Shown here piece after piece: positions 7,808 through 15,867 of a stretch of 33,646 nt of DNA. The notes below the pieces were generated by a model. It saw only the letters and a program-made list of their open reading frames with translations, made no database searches and was not told where the DNA came from. Source of the stretch: an uncultured Clostridia bacterium (GTDB lineage: Bacteria; Bacillota; Clostridia; Christensenellales; Borkfalkiaceae). Numbering within the stretch: the first letter of the stretch is position 1; every line of letters starts with the position of its first letter. Position numbers and translations under genes: made by a program. The stretch covers positions 1-33,646 of the forward strand of contig CANQMQ010000017.1 in the NCBI GenBank assembly GCA_947625025.1. Reading direction: 5' to 3'.

Positions 7808-8446
7808 ATGATAAAAGTATTGGTTGCAGACGATCAGGCGATCCTCGCCGACGGAATCAAGAGCGTGCTCTCTTCCTGCCCCGATCTGGAAGTGGTGGGC
7901 ATCGCCAAAGACGGCTTCGATGCCCTCGATGCCGTGGAGAAATACGAGCCCGACGTCGTCCTCATGGATATCCGCATGCCCAACATGAACGGCGTGATTG
8001 CCACGCAGGAGATCAAGCGCCGCCGCCCGCAGACGAAGGTACTCATCCTCACCACCTTCGACGACAGCGATTACATCCTCAACGCCATCAACTACGGTGC
8101 GAGCGGGTATCTTCTGAAGGATGTCTCCGCCTCCGCCCTCATCGAGGCGGTGAAGAATGCGTACGCGGGGGATACCATTCTCCCCGCCAAGATCGCCCGC
8201 CACATCGCCGATGCCGCACGGCTCGTCACCAACGATCGGGAAATCAAGCTCAAGCGGAAATTCGGCTTCTCCGAGCGGGAAGTGCGCATCGCCCTGATGA
8301 TCTACGAGGGCTTCACCAATAAGCAAATTGCCGCCGCCCTGAAGCTCTCCGACGGCACGGCCCGTAACTATATCTCCGCCATCTATGAGAAGCTCGGGGC
8401 TTCCTCCCGTGCAGAGGCCGCCGAAAAGCTCCGCTCCGCCCTGTAA
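7808..8446 (+). CDS. NarL/LuxR-family response regulator
   Basis: A 212-residue regulator. The receiver domain has the acidic pocket Asp8/Asp9, phospho-acceptor Asp54 (VLMDIRMPNMNG), the switch Thr in ILTTFDD, and Lys in LLKDVS. The LuxR-type DNA-binding domain near 150-210 reads FSEREVRIALMIYEGFTNKQ followed by a recognition helix DGTARNYISAIYEKLG. It starts 9 bases after the kinase stop, behind AAGGAG, and ends at the terminator at 8467. It is the cognate partner of the upstream kinase; its targets are unknown. Confidence 0.95.
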   Translation: MIKVLVADDQAILADGIKSVLSSCPDLEVVGIAKDGFDALDAVEKYEPDVVLMDIRMPNMNGVIATQEIKRRRPQTKVLILTTFDDSDYILNAINYGASGYLLKDVSASALIEAVKNAYAGDTILPAKIARHIADAARLVTNDREIKLKRKFGFSEREVRIALMIYEGFTNKQIAAALKLSDGTARNYISAIYEKLGASSRAEAAEKLRSAL

Positions 8447-8466
8447 CGGTCGTAATAAAAGAACAA

Positions 8467-8493
8467 AAATCGGGGACGCACGGTCCCCGATTT
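8467..8493. terminator. bidirectional terminator between the regulator and the TetR gene
   Basis: An 11-bp perfect stem AAATCGGGGAC/GTCCCCGATTT with a 5-base loop. It has A residues on the left and T residues on the right, so it can end both convergent transcripts. It begins 2 bases beyond the TetR stop codon. Confidence 0.85.
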
Positions 8494-8494
8494 A

Positions 8495-9010
8495 TTACTC
8501 TTTTTGGCTAATTTGATTGACGATCTCCGCCATCTCCTGCGGCGTTTCGTGGAAGCCGCGCCTAACCCATTCGTCAAGTAGCCCGAACAGCCCATAGGAA
8601 TAAAACCTGCCCCTGTAGCATTCGAGCGCATTCTCGCCATCCTGCGGCACCATGATCTCATAGAAGGAATTGTAGATCGCCGTCTGCAGGCCGCGCTCGT
8701 AGAAGAGTGCGAGAAGGTCTTTTATACTGTAATTGTATTCAAAGAAGGTCAGGCCGTTTTCGGGCGTAAAGTTTTTGCGCTCCGCAACGTTGTGCTCCTC
8801 CGCCCAACGTTCCCATAACTTCATCAGCTTAAAGGTGATTGCCTCCTGTTTGCTTGAAAAGTTACGAAAATAGGTCGTTCTCCCGACCTGTGCCGTTTCC
8901 GAGATCTCGGGAACGGATATTTTTTCGATTGGCTTTTTCCGAAGTAATTTAATGAGCGCATCCGCAAGGCACTCTTTTAAGAACTCCGTCGTCTTGGCAT
9001 TCCCACCCAT
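8495..9010 (-). CDS. TetR-family transcriptional regulator
   Basis: A 171-residue repressor. The N-terminal helix-turn-helix (about residues 27-50) reads ISVPEISETAQVGRTTYFRN, matching the TetR pattern with TTYFRNFSSKQE. The C-terminal part is the TetR_C_7-like helical domain common in Firmicutes. ATG 9010 follows AAGGAG by 6 bases. It diverges from the alpha/beta hydrolase, and the shared 221-base region is crowded with GTACC half-sites, so it very likely represses itself and the hydrolase. The inducer is unknown. Confidence 0.9.
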   Translation of the reverse strand: MGGNAKTTEFLKECLADALIKLLRKKPIEKISVPEISETAQVGRTTYFRNFSSKQEAITFKLMKLWERWAEEHNVAERKNFTPENGLTFFEYNYSIKDLLALFYERGLQTAIYNSFYEIMVPQDGENALECYRGRFYSYGLFGLLDEWVRRGFHETPQEMAEIVNQISQKE

Positions 9011-9023
9011 AAGTTCTCCTTTT

Positions 9024-9170
9024 CGGTACTTTTTTGCGATTTCGTACCGTTTTGCTTTATAGTTTGGAATTCGTACCGCAACGGGTAACTTTTCTTAAAG
9101 CGTACCGTTTCCCCATTTTGAAGTTGCAAACAGTTGGCAAACGAAAGGAAACGTGGTACAGTATTGGTAC
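9024..9170. promoter_or_regulatory. array of GTACC operator half-sites
   Basis: Six GTACC/GGTAC half-sites lie between the divergent genes. CGGTAC at 9024 is inverted relative to GTACCG at 9044. GTACCG recurs at 9044, 9073 and 9102 with exactly 29 bases between starts, and GGTAC occurs at 9155 and 9166. The last pair overlaps the -10 of the hydrolase promoter. This is the expected geometry for binding by the adjacent TetR protein; binding itself is inferred. Confidence 0.65.
9134..9162 (+). promoter_or_regulatory. promoter of the hydrolase gene
   Basis: -35 TTGGCA (9134-9139), a 17-base spacer and extended -10 TGG-TACAGT (9157-9162), overlapped by GGTAC half-sites. Confidence 0.65.
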
Positions 9171-9231
9171 GATAGTTCCATTAAGAGTATATCACACGAG
9201 AATGGGCTTGTCAAACAAAAGGAGGCATGTT

Positions 9232-10257
9232 GTGAAAAAAACAAAAAAACGGATTTGGATCGCCATCGGGTGTATCGCGGGCGTCATTGCAGTTTTACTC
9301 ACGCTATTTTTTGTGCTTACTTGCAATACGCAAATTATCGTGGGGTTCATTCAGAAAGCGACCTACGGCGATAAGCCCTTCAATTCCTATGAGCCGTATT
9401 ATGCGCCGATCGACGGAAAGAAAGACAACGGGCAGTATCTCATCAGCGAGATAAACTACGATACGGAATATCCCAACAGCTTCCTCGACGTCACTTATCC
9501 CGATGAAAACAGGGAAGTAGACCGTCCCACGTTGTTCTATTTTCACGGCGGCGGATTCTTTGCCGGCAGCAAGAACATGGGAGACCCCATGGCGGAAACC
9601 GATGCGACGGCTCTCATCGACGATATCTGCGCCGCAGGATATAACATCGTCAACGTGGACTATGCGCTCGTCCCCGCCTGCCGTTTTCCCGTGCCGCTGA
9701 TTCAGGCGAACAGGGCGTTTGCGTTTATGCGGGAACACGCCGAAGAGTATCACCTGAACATGAACAACGTGGTTATTATGGGTTCGTCTGCGGGCGCGAT
9801 CATGACAAGTCAGCTCGGCAGTATCATCACGAATCCCGAATATGCCGAATTGCTTGGCATTACGCCCGCCTTAAAACCCGAGCAAGTAAAGGCGGTCATT
9901 CTTGACGACGCGCCCCTCGATTACGAGGAATTCTCTTTTGCGACGAAGATCCTTGTCGGGAATTACGTCAAGGGCAGCATCTATCTGAATAAAGACGACA
10001 TTAAAAAGTACAACAACATCAAGAGCCTTACCGAAAGTTATCCCGCCGCCGTCCTTCTCGGCAGCGAATACAGGCACGATATGAACGTCATGCACGAGGA
10101 ACTCGACAAACTCGGTTGCAAGCACATTCTTATCGATCCGTATGCGGAACGCGGAGAGACAAAACAGCATTGTTTTGTGGCTTCCGAACGGGTCGATCCC
10201 GTGGCAAAGGATGCCTTTGACAGAATGATGGCGTTCATAGGCGAAAGGGCGAAATAA
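9232..10257 (+). CDS. membrane-anchored alpha/beta hydrolase (HSL/fold-3 type)
   Basis: A 341-residue esterase-like protein with a single N-terminal membrane segment (about residues 8-30), so the catalytic domain probably faces the outside. The oxyanion motif HGGG is at 105-108 and the nucleophile elbow GSSAG at 184-188 (Ser186). A late RHD and a QHCF histidine complete a likely triad, as in hormone-sensitive-lipase-type carboxylesterases. The start is GTG 9232, 6 bases after AAAGGAGG; the ATG at 9227 runs into a stop at once. It diverges from a TetR gene that probably controls it. Codon use is less GC-biased than in ileS or helD, suggesting an accessory gene. The substrate is unknown. Confidence 0.88.
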   Translation: MKKTKKRIWIAIGCIAGVIAVLLTLFFVLTCNTQIIVGFIQKATYGDKPFNSYEPYYAPIDGKKDNGQYLISEINYDTEYPNSFLDVTYPDENREVDRPTLFYFHGGGFFAGSKNMGDPMAETDATALIDDICAAGYNIVNVDYALVPACRFPVPLIQANRAFAFMREHAEEYHLNMNNVVIMGSSAGAIMTSQLGSIITNPEYAELLGITPALKPEQVKAVILDDAPLDYEEFSFATKILVGNYVKGSIYLNKDDIKKYNNIKSLTESYPAAVLLGSEYRHDMNVMHEELDKLGCKHILIDPYAERGETKQHCFVASERVDPVAKDAFDRMMAFIGERAK

Positions 10258-10267
10258 AAGGAGTGGT

Positions 10268-10651
10268 ATCAATAGCGCGGCCTATGCCAAACTTGCCAAA
10301 AATATGGGTTGGGAATATGACGCATCAAAAATCAGGATCCCGTATTTTATGGCGGCAGGCACGGGCTCTTCCGATGATTCGGGCAAATACGGCGAAAATG
10401 ATTTTTCGGGCGTGGCGCCCCTGTTCTCGCTGAAAGAGAACTATGAGGCGATGGGTGATGACGTATTCAAACTCCGTGCAAGGATCAAGGGTGCGGAACA
10501 CGAAGATATGCTCACCTTAACGGATGGCTATATGACGGCTTGGATGTGTTGGCAGTTGCAGGGCGATGAAGAAGCAGCGAAAGTTTTTACAGGCGAGAGC
10601 GCAGAAATACTTTCTAACGCAAATTGGCAGGACGTGGAAAAGAATATTTGA
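10268..10651 (+). pseudogene. C-terminal remnant of a second alpha/beta hydrolase
   Basis: The frame from 10268 to the TGA at 10649 encodes about 127 residues that begin in mid-protein (NSAAYAKLAKNMGW). It ends like the last third of a cytosolic dienelactone-hydrolase-like enzyme: IPYFMAAGTG strand, a GAEHED histidine loop, and a C-terminal helix. No nucleophile motif, no N-terminal fold and no convincing start are present; the first ATG in frame is 10304. An AAAGGAG 8 bases upstream faces no start codon. Most likely a deletion removed the 5' two thirds and joined the rest behind the intact hydrolase. A short translated product from 10304 cannot be excluded. Confidence 0.6.
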
Positions 10652-10700
10652 TAATGAAGCGGAATCGATGCACAAGGCTTCTATTGGATGAGGCAAAAGG

Positions 10701-11579
10701 ATGATAAAACAGGGCATTATAAACTATTTCAAAAACCTAAAATATTTTTTCACGCCGCTCGGCACCCTCGCACTCGGGCTGATTTTCGGAATGTCTGCAT
10801 TTATCCCGGGAGTGATCTCTTCTGTCTCCAAGTTTTCCAATGAAGTGCAAACGATATTGAGCGATACATCCATTGATTTTTCGGCGTTGAAGGATAGTGT
10901 TTTATCGGCAATACGGTCTTTGGATTGGGGGGATCCTTGGGGCGCCGTCCGCACCATGACGAGCTCGGAGTGGCTCATGAATACGCTGAGCGGTTGCGTA
11001 AGTTCCTTTGTGGAAAGTACCGATGTCTATGCTTTGCAGTTCAGTGCGGCAATCACCGCATTCACAAGCGAGCTGGCCGCATATGTATCCATCGTCATCG
11101 TTTTCTTGATGCTCGGGCTTATCGGAGGGTTTTTCCTTACCAAATGGCTCGTGAGAAGAAACATGGCGAAGCGCTCTCTATGGAAGTATTTTCTTCACTC
11201 TTTTGTGGATTCGATTTTAAGCGCCACCCTTGTCTCCCTGTGCGCTTGGCTCATCGCGATATGGAAACCGGGCGCTCTGATTTCCACGATCGTTTCCATA
11301 TCCTTGTTCGGGTTCATATCGCTATTGGAAGCCTACATCGTTCACGCATGGAAAAAGGTGGAAATGAAGGAAATTGTCACCGCGAAAAACGTATTCATAT
11401 TATTTGCCACCAACTTGATTATTTTTCTGATATCGGTAGTCATGGTATCGCTTGTAACGGCGTTGACAAATGCGATCGTCGGTGTGTTTATCGGGATCGT
11501 ACTGATGGAAATCGCCTTTATCGTGATAGGCCTGAATGCCGAAGCGTATGTAAAGGGCGTTGTGGAGGGAAGGGCCTGA
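10701..11579 (+). CDS. integral membrane protein of unknown function
   Basis: A 292-residue protein with about six membrane segments: residues 17-40, 125-150, 165-190, 195-215, 235-260 and 262-285. A large loop (about 40-105) between the first two is rich in Ser, Thr and Asp and probably extracellular. The N-terminus (MIKQGIINYFKNLKYFFTPLG) resembles YihY-type and similar small clostridial membrane proteins, but no family can be named with confidence. The start ATG 10701 lies behind GAGGCAAAAGG. It follows the hydrolase remnant by 49 bases and shares its codon bias, so it may belong to the TetR-controlled transcript. It ends at the terminator at 11601. Confidence 0.8.
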   Translation: MIKQGIINYFKNLKYFFTPLGTLALGLIFGMSAFIPGVISSVSKFSNEVQTILSDTSIDFSALKDSVLSAIRSLDWGDPWGAVRTMTSSEWLMNTLSGCVSSFVESTDVYALQFSAAITAFTSELAAYVSIVIVFLMLGLIGGFFLTKWLVRRNMAKRSLWKYFLHSFVDSILSATLVSLCAWLIAIWKPGALISTIVSISLFGFISLLEAYIVHAWKKVEMKEIVTAKNVFILFATNLIIFLISVVMVSLVTALTNAIVGVFIGIVLMEIAFIVIGLNAEAYVKGVVEGRA

Positions 11580-11600
11580 AGAAGGACGGGAAAACAGAAA

Positions 11601-11633
11601 AAACGGCTTGTGAAAATCGCAAGCCGTTTCGTT
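11601..11633. terminator. terminator after the membrane protein gene
   Basis: A 10-bp stem AAACGGCTTG/CAAGCCGTTT (11601-11610 with 11620-11629), A-rich before and CGTTT after; usable in both directions. Confidence 0.75.
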
Positions 11634-11646
11634 TACACCCTTCACA

Positions 11647-11671
11647 GGCAAGCAATCATCGGTTGCTTGCC
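11647..11671. other. hairpin before the phosphatase stop
   Basis: A perfect 9-bp stem GGCAAGCAA/TTGCTTGCC with a 7-base loop and no T-run on either side. It is possibly part of the 3' end of the leftward phosphatase transcript. Confidence 0.4.
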
Positions 11672-11690
11672 GCAGGTTCAAAGGGAAAAT

Positions 11691-12221
11691 CTATATCTCA
11701 TATACTTCCATTGAGCCGTTTGGTTGGGAGTAATGATAGAATTCCTCATCGGTGAGCTCCAAAAAGTAGGTGCGGATGATGCGGCAGGCGCTCCCGTGGG
11801 AGACGATGGCGATATCCCGCCCCGCATAATTCTTTTGCACCTCGTCGAGGAAGGCGTAGACGCGGGCGGCGACCTGCAAATTGGATTCCCCGTTCGGGTA
11901 CTTCACCGCAAAGTTGTAGCGGCAAATCTTGCCGTCGGGGCGGGCGCAGTCGGTGCCCTCGAAATCCCCGAACCGCCGTTCCGCAAGCCGCGCATCGAGG
12001 AGGAGGGGGATGTTCCTTTCGCATACGAGCGCCTCCGCCGTCTGCCGAGCCCGCAGGAGGGGGGAGGAGAACACGGCCTCGATGGAAAGCTCTTTTGCAA
12101 CTTGGAAGAGCGCCTCCCGCTCCTTGAGGCCCTCTTCGGAGAGGGGAGCATCGGTGCTCCCGCAGTGAATTTTCCTTTCGCTGTATTCCGTGCTACAATG
12201 CCGCACGACGTAAAACTTCAT
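11691..12221 (-). CDS. histidine phosphatase superfamily protein
   Basis: A 176-residue branch-1 histidine phosphatase of phosphoglycerate-mutase fold. The N-terminal catalytic motif reads VVRHCSTEY; the family norm is RHG, so Gly is replaced by Cys next to the phospho-accepting His8. The second arginine (SSPLLRARQTAE), the acid residue region (ERRFGDFEG) and the second histidine (VSHGSACR) are all present. Members of this size are often broad phosphatases acting on sugar phosphates or cobalamin precursors (CobC-like); the substrate is not deducible. ATG 12221 follows AGGGGG by 7 bases. It is alone and leftward. Confidence 0.88.
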   Translation of the reverse strand: MKFYVVRHCSTEYSERKIHCGSTDAPLSEEGLKEREALFQVAKELSIEAVFSSPLLRARQTAEALVCERNIPLLLDARLAERRFGDFEGTDCARPDGKICRYNFAVKYPNGESNLQVAARVYAFLDEVQKNYAGRDIAIVSHGSACRIIRTYFLELTDEEFYHYSQPNGSMEVYEI

Positions 12222-12320
12222 CGTATCCCCCTGCCCATAATGTGCATATGGCCCTCCGTACTCCGAGCAGGGCCTCCCGTAGCCCGTGCGAGGTCCGCCT
12301 CATCCCGAGCAGGGCCCCAA

Positions 12321-12356
12321 CCTCATCCCGAGGCCCGAAGGGCCGAGAGGACGTAG
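12321..12356. repeat. dispersed hairpin element, copy 1
   Basis: CCTCATCCCGAG, then the stem GGCCC-GAA-GGGCC, then GAGAGGACGTA. It matches the element at 17047-17083 at about 80 percent of positions, with paired changes in the stem. A partial CTCATCCCGAG copy precedes it at about 12299. It resembles the CATxCxGAG/GAAG REP-like repeats of many bacterial intergenic regions. Confidence 0.55.
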
Positions 12357-12408
12357 AAATTGCCATATGTCTTATTTCGATTATAACAGAAATAAAATAT
12401 TTTTACAA

Positions 12409-12473
12409 GTATTTTCCAAAATGATTGACAAAAAACGGCGGTTATGGTATTATTTAGATGATTTTCAAAATAC
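12409..12473 (+). promoter_or_regulatory. promoter and operator of the ArsR/SdpI-like operon
   Basis: -35 TTGACA (12425-12430), a 17-base spacer and extended -10 TGG-TATTAT (12448-12453). The promoter is bracketed by an inverted repeat, GTATTTTCCAAAATGAT (12409-12425) against ATGATTTTCAAAATAC (12458-12473), the likely autorepression site of the ArsR protein. Confidence 0.7.
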
Positions 12474-12485
12474 GGAGGAAGCGCG

Positions 12486-12767
12486 ATGAAGAACGTATGG
12501 GATGCGATGGCGGATAGGACGCGCAGAGAGATCTTGCTTTTGGTGAAGGACAGGCCGTATACGGCGGGGGAAATTTGCGATCAATTCTCGCTGTCTGCCG
12601 CAACCGTCTCCCACCACCTCGCCGTCCTGAAGGAGGCGGGGCTCGTGCAGGTGACCCGCCGCGCCCAGACGCTCATCTACAGCATCCGCACCGCGCCCCT
12701 TTCCGAAATCACGGAGACGGTGCTTGCCCTCACCTACGAGCCCGTTCCCTTAAGGAGGAGAAGATGA
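12486..12767 (+). CDS. ArsR-family (SdpR-like) repressor
   Basis: A 93-residue winged-helix repressor beginning KNVWDAMADRTRREILLLVK, a typical SdpR-type ArsR opening. The recognition helix is ATVSHHLAVLKEAGLV (about residues 38-53), followed by the wing. No metal-binding cysteine pair is present, so it is not a classical metal sensor. The start follows GGAGG by 8 bases. Its stop overlaps the ATG of the next gene (ATGA). In Bacillus subtilis, SdpR is an autorepressor that the membrane protein SdpI sequesters. The same gene order and a flanking inverted repeat suggest equivalent logic here. Confidence 0.9.
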   Translation: MKNVWDAMADRTRREILLLVKDRPYTAGEICDQFSLSAATVSHHLAVLKEAGLVQVTRRAQTLIYSIRTAPLSEITETVLALTYEPVPLRRRR

Positions 12768-13411
12768 GTTCTGCCATTCTATATACGGCGCTCTCCGTCG
12801 TCAACCTCGTTGCCTTTTTGGTGGGCATCGTTTTCTTACCCGAGCGGGCGCCCGTCCACTTCGATGCGCATGGCCTCGTAGACGGATTTTCGAGCTCGTG
12901 GTCGTATGCCGCCTTCCCCGCGGCCGCCGCCCTTCTTTCCTTGGGCGTGTGGGTCGTTGCCCTCAAGAAAAAGCGCTCCGTCCTCATCATTGCCATCTTC
13001 GGGGCGCTCGGCACGGCGCTTGCCGCGATCGGTTGGGTGTTCTTCGGCTTCGCCGCCCAGAATTTGGAGCTCGGCGAGCGGCCCGCCTTTCCCTATCCCG
13101 CGGTAACCGTGTTCCCGCTCTCCGTCCTTCTCATCGCGGCGGGCTTCTGCCTGCCCCGCTTCGGGCAGTATGTGAAGCGGCCGTATCAGACCCTCTCAGA
13201 TGCCTACCTCGGAGTCCTCTTCGGAAGGTTCGGAAAACTTTTCTGCATGGCGGCAGGGGCGGTCTCCGCACTCGGGGCCATCCTCTTCTCCTGCCTCGAT
13301 GCGGCGCTCCGCTTCGATTATCTCTCCATCGTGCTCTTCGCGGTCTCTCTGATCGCCTTGGCCGTGGCGTGTTCTATCGCAGCAAGAAGGTGCCTCAAAG
13401 AGAAGCCGTAA
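12764..13411 (+). CDS. SdpI-like membrane protein (DUF1648 domain)
   Basis: A 215-residue membrane protein with about six hydrophobic segments. The first loop, PERAPVHFDAHGLVDGFSS (residues 27-45), is the DUF1648 signature of SdpI-family proteins. The remainder (segments near 50-70, 75-95, 108-125, 160-180, 187-207) fits the SdpI fold. In Bacillus, SdpI gives immunity to the SdpC toxin and traps the repressor SdpR. No SdpC-like toxin is visible here, so this may be an orphan immunity or sensory pair. ATG 12764 follows GGAGGAG and is coupled to the ArsR stop. Confidence 0.85.
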   Translation: MSSAILYTALSVVNLVAFLVGIVFLPERAPVHFDAHGLVDGFSSSWSYAAFPAAAALLSLGVWVVALKKKRSVLIIAIFGALGTALAAIGWVFFGFAAQNLELGERPAFPYPAVTVFPLSVLLIAAGFCLPRFGQYVKRPYQTLSDAYLGVLFGRFGKLFCMAAGAVSALGAILFSCLDAALRFDYLSIVLFAVSLIALAVACSIAARRCLKEKP

Positions 13412-13437
13412 ACTTTTTCGGAAAAAATGAAAAATAA

Positions 13438-13468
13438 TTGTCACGGATCCCGAAAACTGTGATATGAT
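13438..13468 (+). promoter_or_regulatory. promoter of the helD operon
   Basis: Extended -10 TGA-TATGAT (13460-13468). The best -35, TTGTCA (13438-13443), sits 19 bases away, so the extended -10 probably does most of the work. Confidence 0.6.
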
Positions 13469-13491
13469 ATGGAGAAGCGGGGGGGTACATT

Positions 13492-15867
13492 TTGAAACAG
13501 GATGCCGAACAATCGAAAAAACTGCTCTCTCCGAAGAAGGATGCGGATAAGGAGTGGTACCTCTCCCTGCTCGATGAAGCGGGGCAGGAGGCGTATGAAC
13601 AGGAGCACCTCGATGCCGTTTTGACCGTCCTCAAGGCGGTGTATCTTCTCAGGATCCAGCGGCGCATCAAGGCGGCAAGGGAGGAGCTTGCCCGCATCCG
13701 TGCACGGGAGAATTATTCGGCGGAGGATTACCGTGCCATTCTGCAAAAGAATGCCGAAATTGCCTCCGACAATAGAAAACTTTCGAGTTACAAGTGCTTC
13801 TTTTCTGAGCCCTACTTCGCCCGCATGGACGTTGTAGACCAAAAGGAGGGGTATAATAGTTACTACATCGGCAAGAAGGGGGACGTCAACCTGGAGATCG
13901 TGGATTGGCGTGCCCCCTTTGCCGTACGCTACTATCAAAAGAGCAGGGTGAGCTTCATCATCAATGAGTATGAATACCGCACGGTGCTCCGCCGTTCGCT
14001 TGCCGTGAAGAACGGGAAGCTCCTCGATTTCAAGAACGAGTACCTCTCCGTAAAGGACGTCCTCACCCCCGAAGAGATCGCGGGGCGGGATGAGGAGATC
14101 TTATTCGACCCCTACCTTCGCTCCATCATCAAGAGCAGGAAGGACGATGTAAAGGTACGGGACATCATTCAGACCATTCAGGAAAAGCAGTTCGAACTCA
14201 TCACCCTGCCCGAGCGGGAGAGCTTCGTTCTGCAGGGCTGTGCGGGGAGCGGAAAGACGATGATCCTCCTGCACCGCCTCAGCTATCTCATGTATAACAA
14301 CGAGGCCCTCCGCCCGCGGGACGTCCTCGTCATTACCCCCTCGGATAGCTTCAACGCCTTCATCGATGAGCTTGCGGAGGTGCTCGAACTCAAGCGGGTG
14401 AGCACGGTGACCATCCGCGATTACTTCTTCCGCGTCCTCGAAAACGAGGGCATCAAGCTTTCCGAAAAGCTCTCCGGAGAGAAGGAGAGCACGGAATACC
14501 TCGGCTACCTGTATTCGGAGCGCTTTCCTTCGGATGTGAAGCGGCAGGTGGGGAAGATCTATAACGGCGTCTACGGGCTGTTCGCAGGGCAGGAGTGCCG
14601 CGAAGTGGCCACGAAGGTGCTCGCCGCATGCCGCAGCCGCAGGGAGGGCTTTGCCCGCGTCAAGAATGCCTCCACGCGGGTGCGCCGCGCCGTGCTCGGG
14701 GAGATGAAGGATAACAAGGAGGGCGGGTTCTACTTCACCAAGCCCTTCCGCGGGCTGATGAGCGCCTTCTACGACGTCGAGGATTTCCTCTCCTATGTGC
14801 TCGAAGAACCCCCCAAAACGCCCGATGCCTTCTTCCGCCAATTCACGGGATTTTACCGTTCCGCGCAGTTCATCTTCGGACATGGTACCCCCATTTTCGC
14901 TCAGGCGGTCTCCGATTTGCAGGTGCTCTGCGAGGCCGTAGACAGGGAAATTTTGGATCTGAAGCGGTACAAAGTCCGCCGTGCCTCGGGCGAAGTCTAC
15001 ACCTATGCAGACCGCATCGCGAGGCGGGAGGAGCTCAAGGAGGAGGCGGGGCGCATCTCCGAATGGATCCAATCGGCTTCCGACGGCATGGAGCTCTTCG
15101 GGGAATTCTTCTCCGTCATTCGGCTTACGGGGTACTGCGCCGCCCTCGGAAAGTGCACTTCCCCCCTCGATATCGCCCGCTGGCTGTACCGCGAAACCGT
15201 AAAAAAGTACAAAAAGCGCTTTGGGTTGAAGGGCATTTACCCCTCGGACGGGTACGCCATTTGCACCGTGCTTGCGGAGGCGGGGCGCAACCTCACCCCC
15301 CGCTACGGCCTCGTGTTCGTGGATGAGGGGCAGGATGTCTCTGCGGGCGAATACGCCCTGTTGAAGCGCATCAACGGCGATGCGAGCTTTGAGATCTTCG
15401 GGGATTTGAAGCAGAACATCACCCCTTGGCGGGGGCTTCGGGCGTGGGGCGGCGGCCTTCCCGTGTACACCCTCAACCAAAATTATCGGAATACCAACGA
15501 GATCGTGGAATTCGTCTCCCAAATGGAGGGCATCGATATGCGCCCCATCGGCCTGCACGGCGAGGCGGTGCGGAGGCTCAAACAGGGCGGCTTGGCGGCA
15601 TTTTTCAGGGGTAAGACGGGCCTCAAGGCCGTGATCGCCCGCGAAGAATACTTGCATCTCTTCAAGAAGCGGGGCTACCACATCCTCTCGGAGAACGGCA
15701 AGCTCTCCAAGACCAAGATAAACGTGATGAGCGTCTACGAGAGCAAGGGCCTTGAATTTTCGACTGTGGCGGTGTACGATAGGGGCATGTCTGAGAATGA
15801 GCGCTATATTTCGTATACCCGCGCCCTCCGTGAGCTCGCAGTCGTGGAGGAGGAAGGGGGCGCATGA
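13492..15867 (+). CDS. helD: HelD-like UvrD-family RNA polymerase recycling ATPase
   Basis: A 791-residue SF1 helicase-like protein. The N-terminal coiled-coil arm (residues 30-90, rich in Arg, Glu and Lys) is followed by VDWRAPFAVRYYQ, a signature of HelD. Walker A GCAGSGKT is at 249-256, Walker B VDEGQD with Asp611 to Asp615, and the GD-KQNI and VYESKGLEF motifs follow in order. Length and layout match Bacillus HelD (about 774 residues), which enters stalled RNA polymerase and releases it from nucleic acid. The start is TTG 13492, behind a G-rich stretch; no better ATG lies in frame nearby. The stop overlaps the ATG of a leucine-rich-repeat gene by four bases. Confidence 0.9.
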   Translation: MKQDAEQSKKLLSPKKDADKEWYLSLLDEAGQEAYEQEHLDAVLTVLKAVYLLRIQRRIKAAREELARIRARENYSAEDYRAILQKNAEIASDNRKLSSYKCFFSEPYFARMDVVDQKEGYNSYYIGKKGDVNLEIVDWRAPFAVRYYQKSRVSFIINEYEYRTVLRRSLAVKNGKLLDFKNEYLSVKDVLTPEEIAGRDEEILFDPYLRSIIKSRKDDVKVRDIIQTIQEKQFELITLPERESFVLQGCAGSGKTMILLHRLSYLMYNNEALRPRDVLVITPSDSFNAFIDELAEVLELKRVSTVTIRDYFFRVLENEGIKLSEKLSGEKESTEYLGYLYSERFPSDVKRQVGKIYNGVYGLFAGQECREVATKVLAACRSRREGFARVKNASTRVRRAVLGEMKDNKEGGFYFTKPFRGLMSAFYDVEDFLSYVLEEPPKTPDAFFRQFTGFYRSAQFIFGHGTPIFAQAVSDLQVLCEAVDREILDLKRYKVRRASGEVYTYADRIARREELKEEAGRISEWIQSASDGMELFGEFFSVIRLTGYCAALGKCTSPLDIARWLYRETVKKYKKRFGLKGIYPSDGYAICTVLAEAGRNLTPRYGLVFVDEGQDVSAGEYALLKRINGDASFEIFGDLKQNITPWRGLRAWGGGLPVYTLNQNYRNTNEIVEFVSQMEGIDMRPIGLHGEAVRRLKQGGLAAFFRGKTGLKAVIAREEYLHLFKKRGYHILSENGKLSKTKINVMSVYESKGLEFSTVAVYDRGMSENERYISYTRALRELAVVEEEGGA

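Noticed and set aside
9034-9231. Upstream extension of the hydrolase to 9034
   Set aside because: It would translate through the promoter and operator array; GTG 9232 has a perfect ribosome-binding site.
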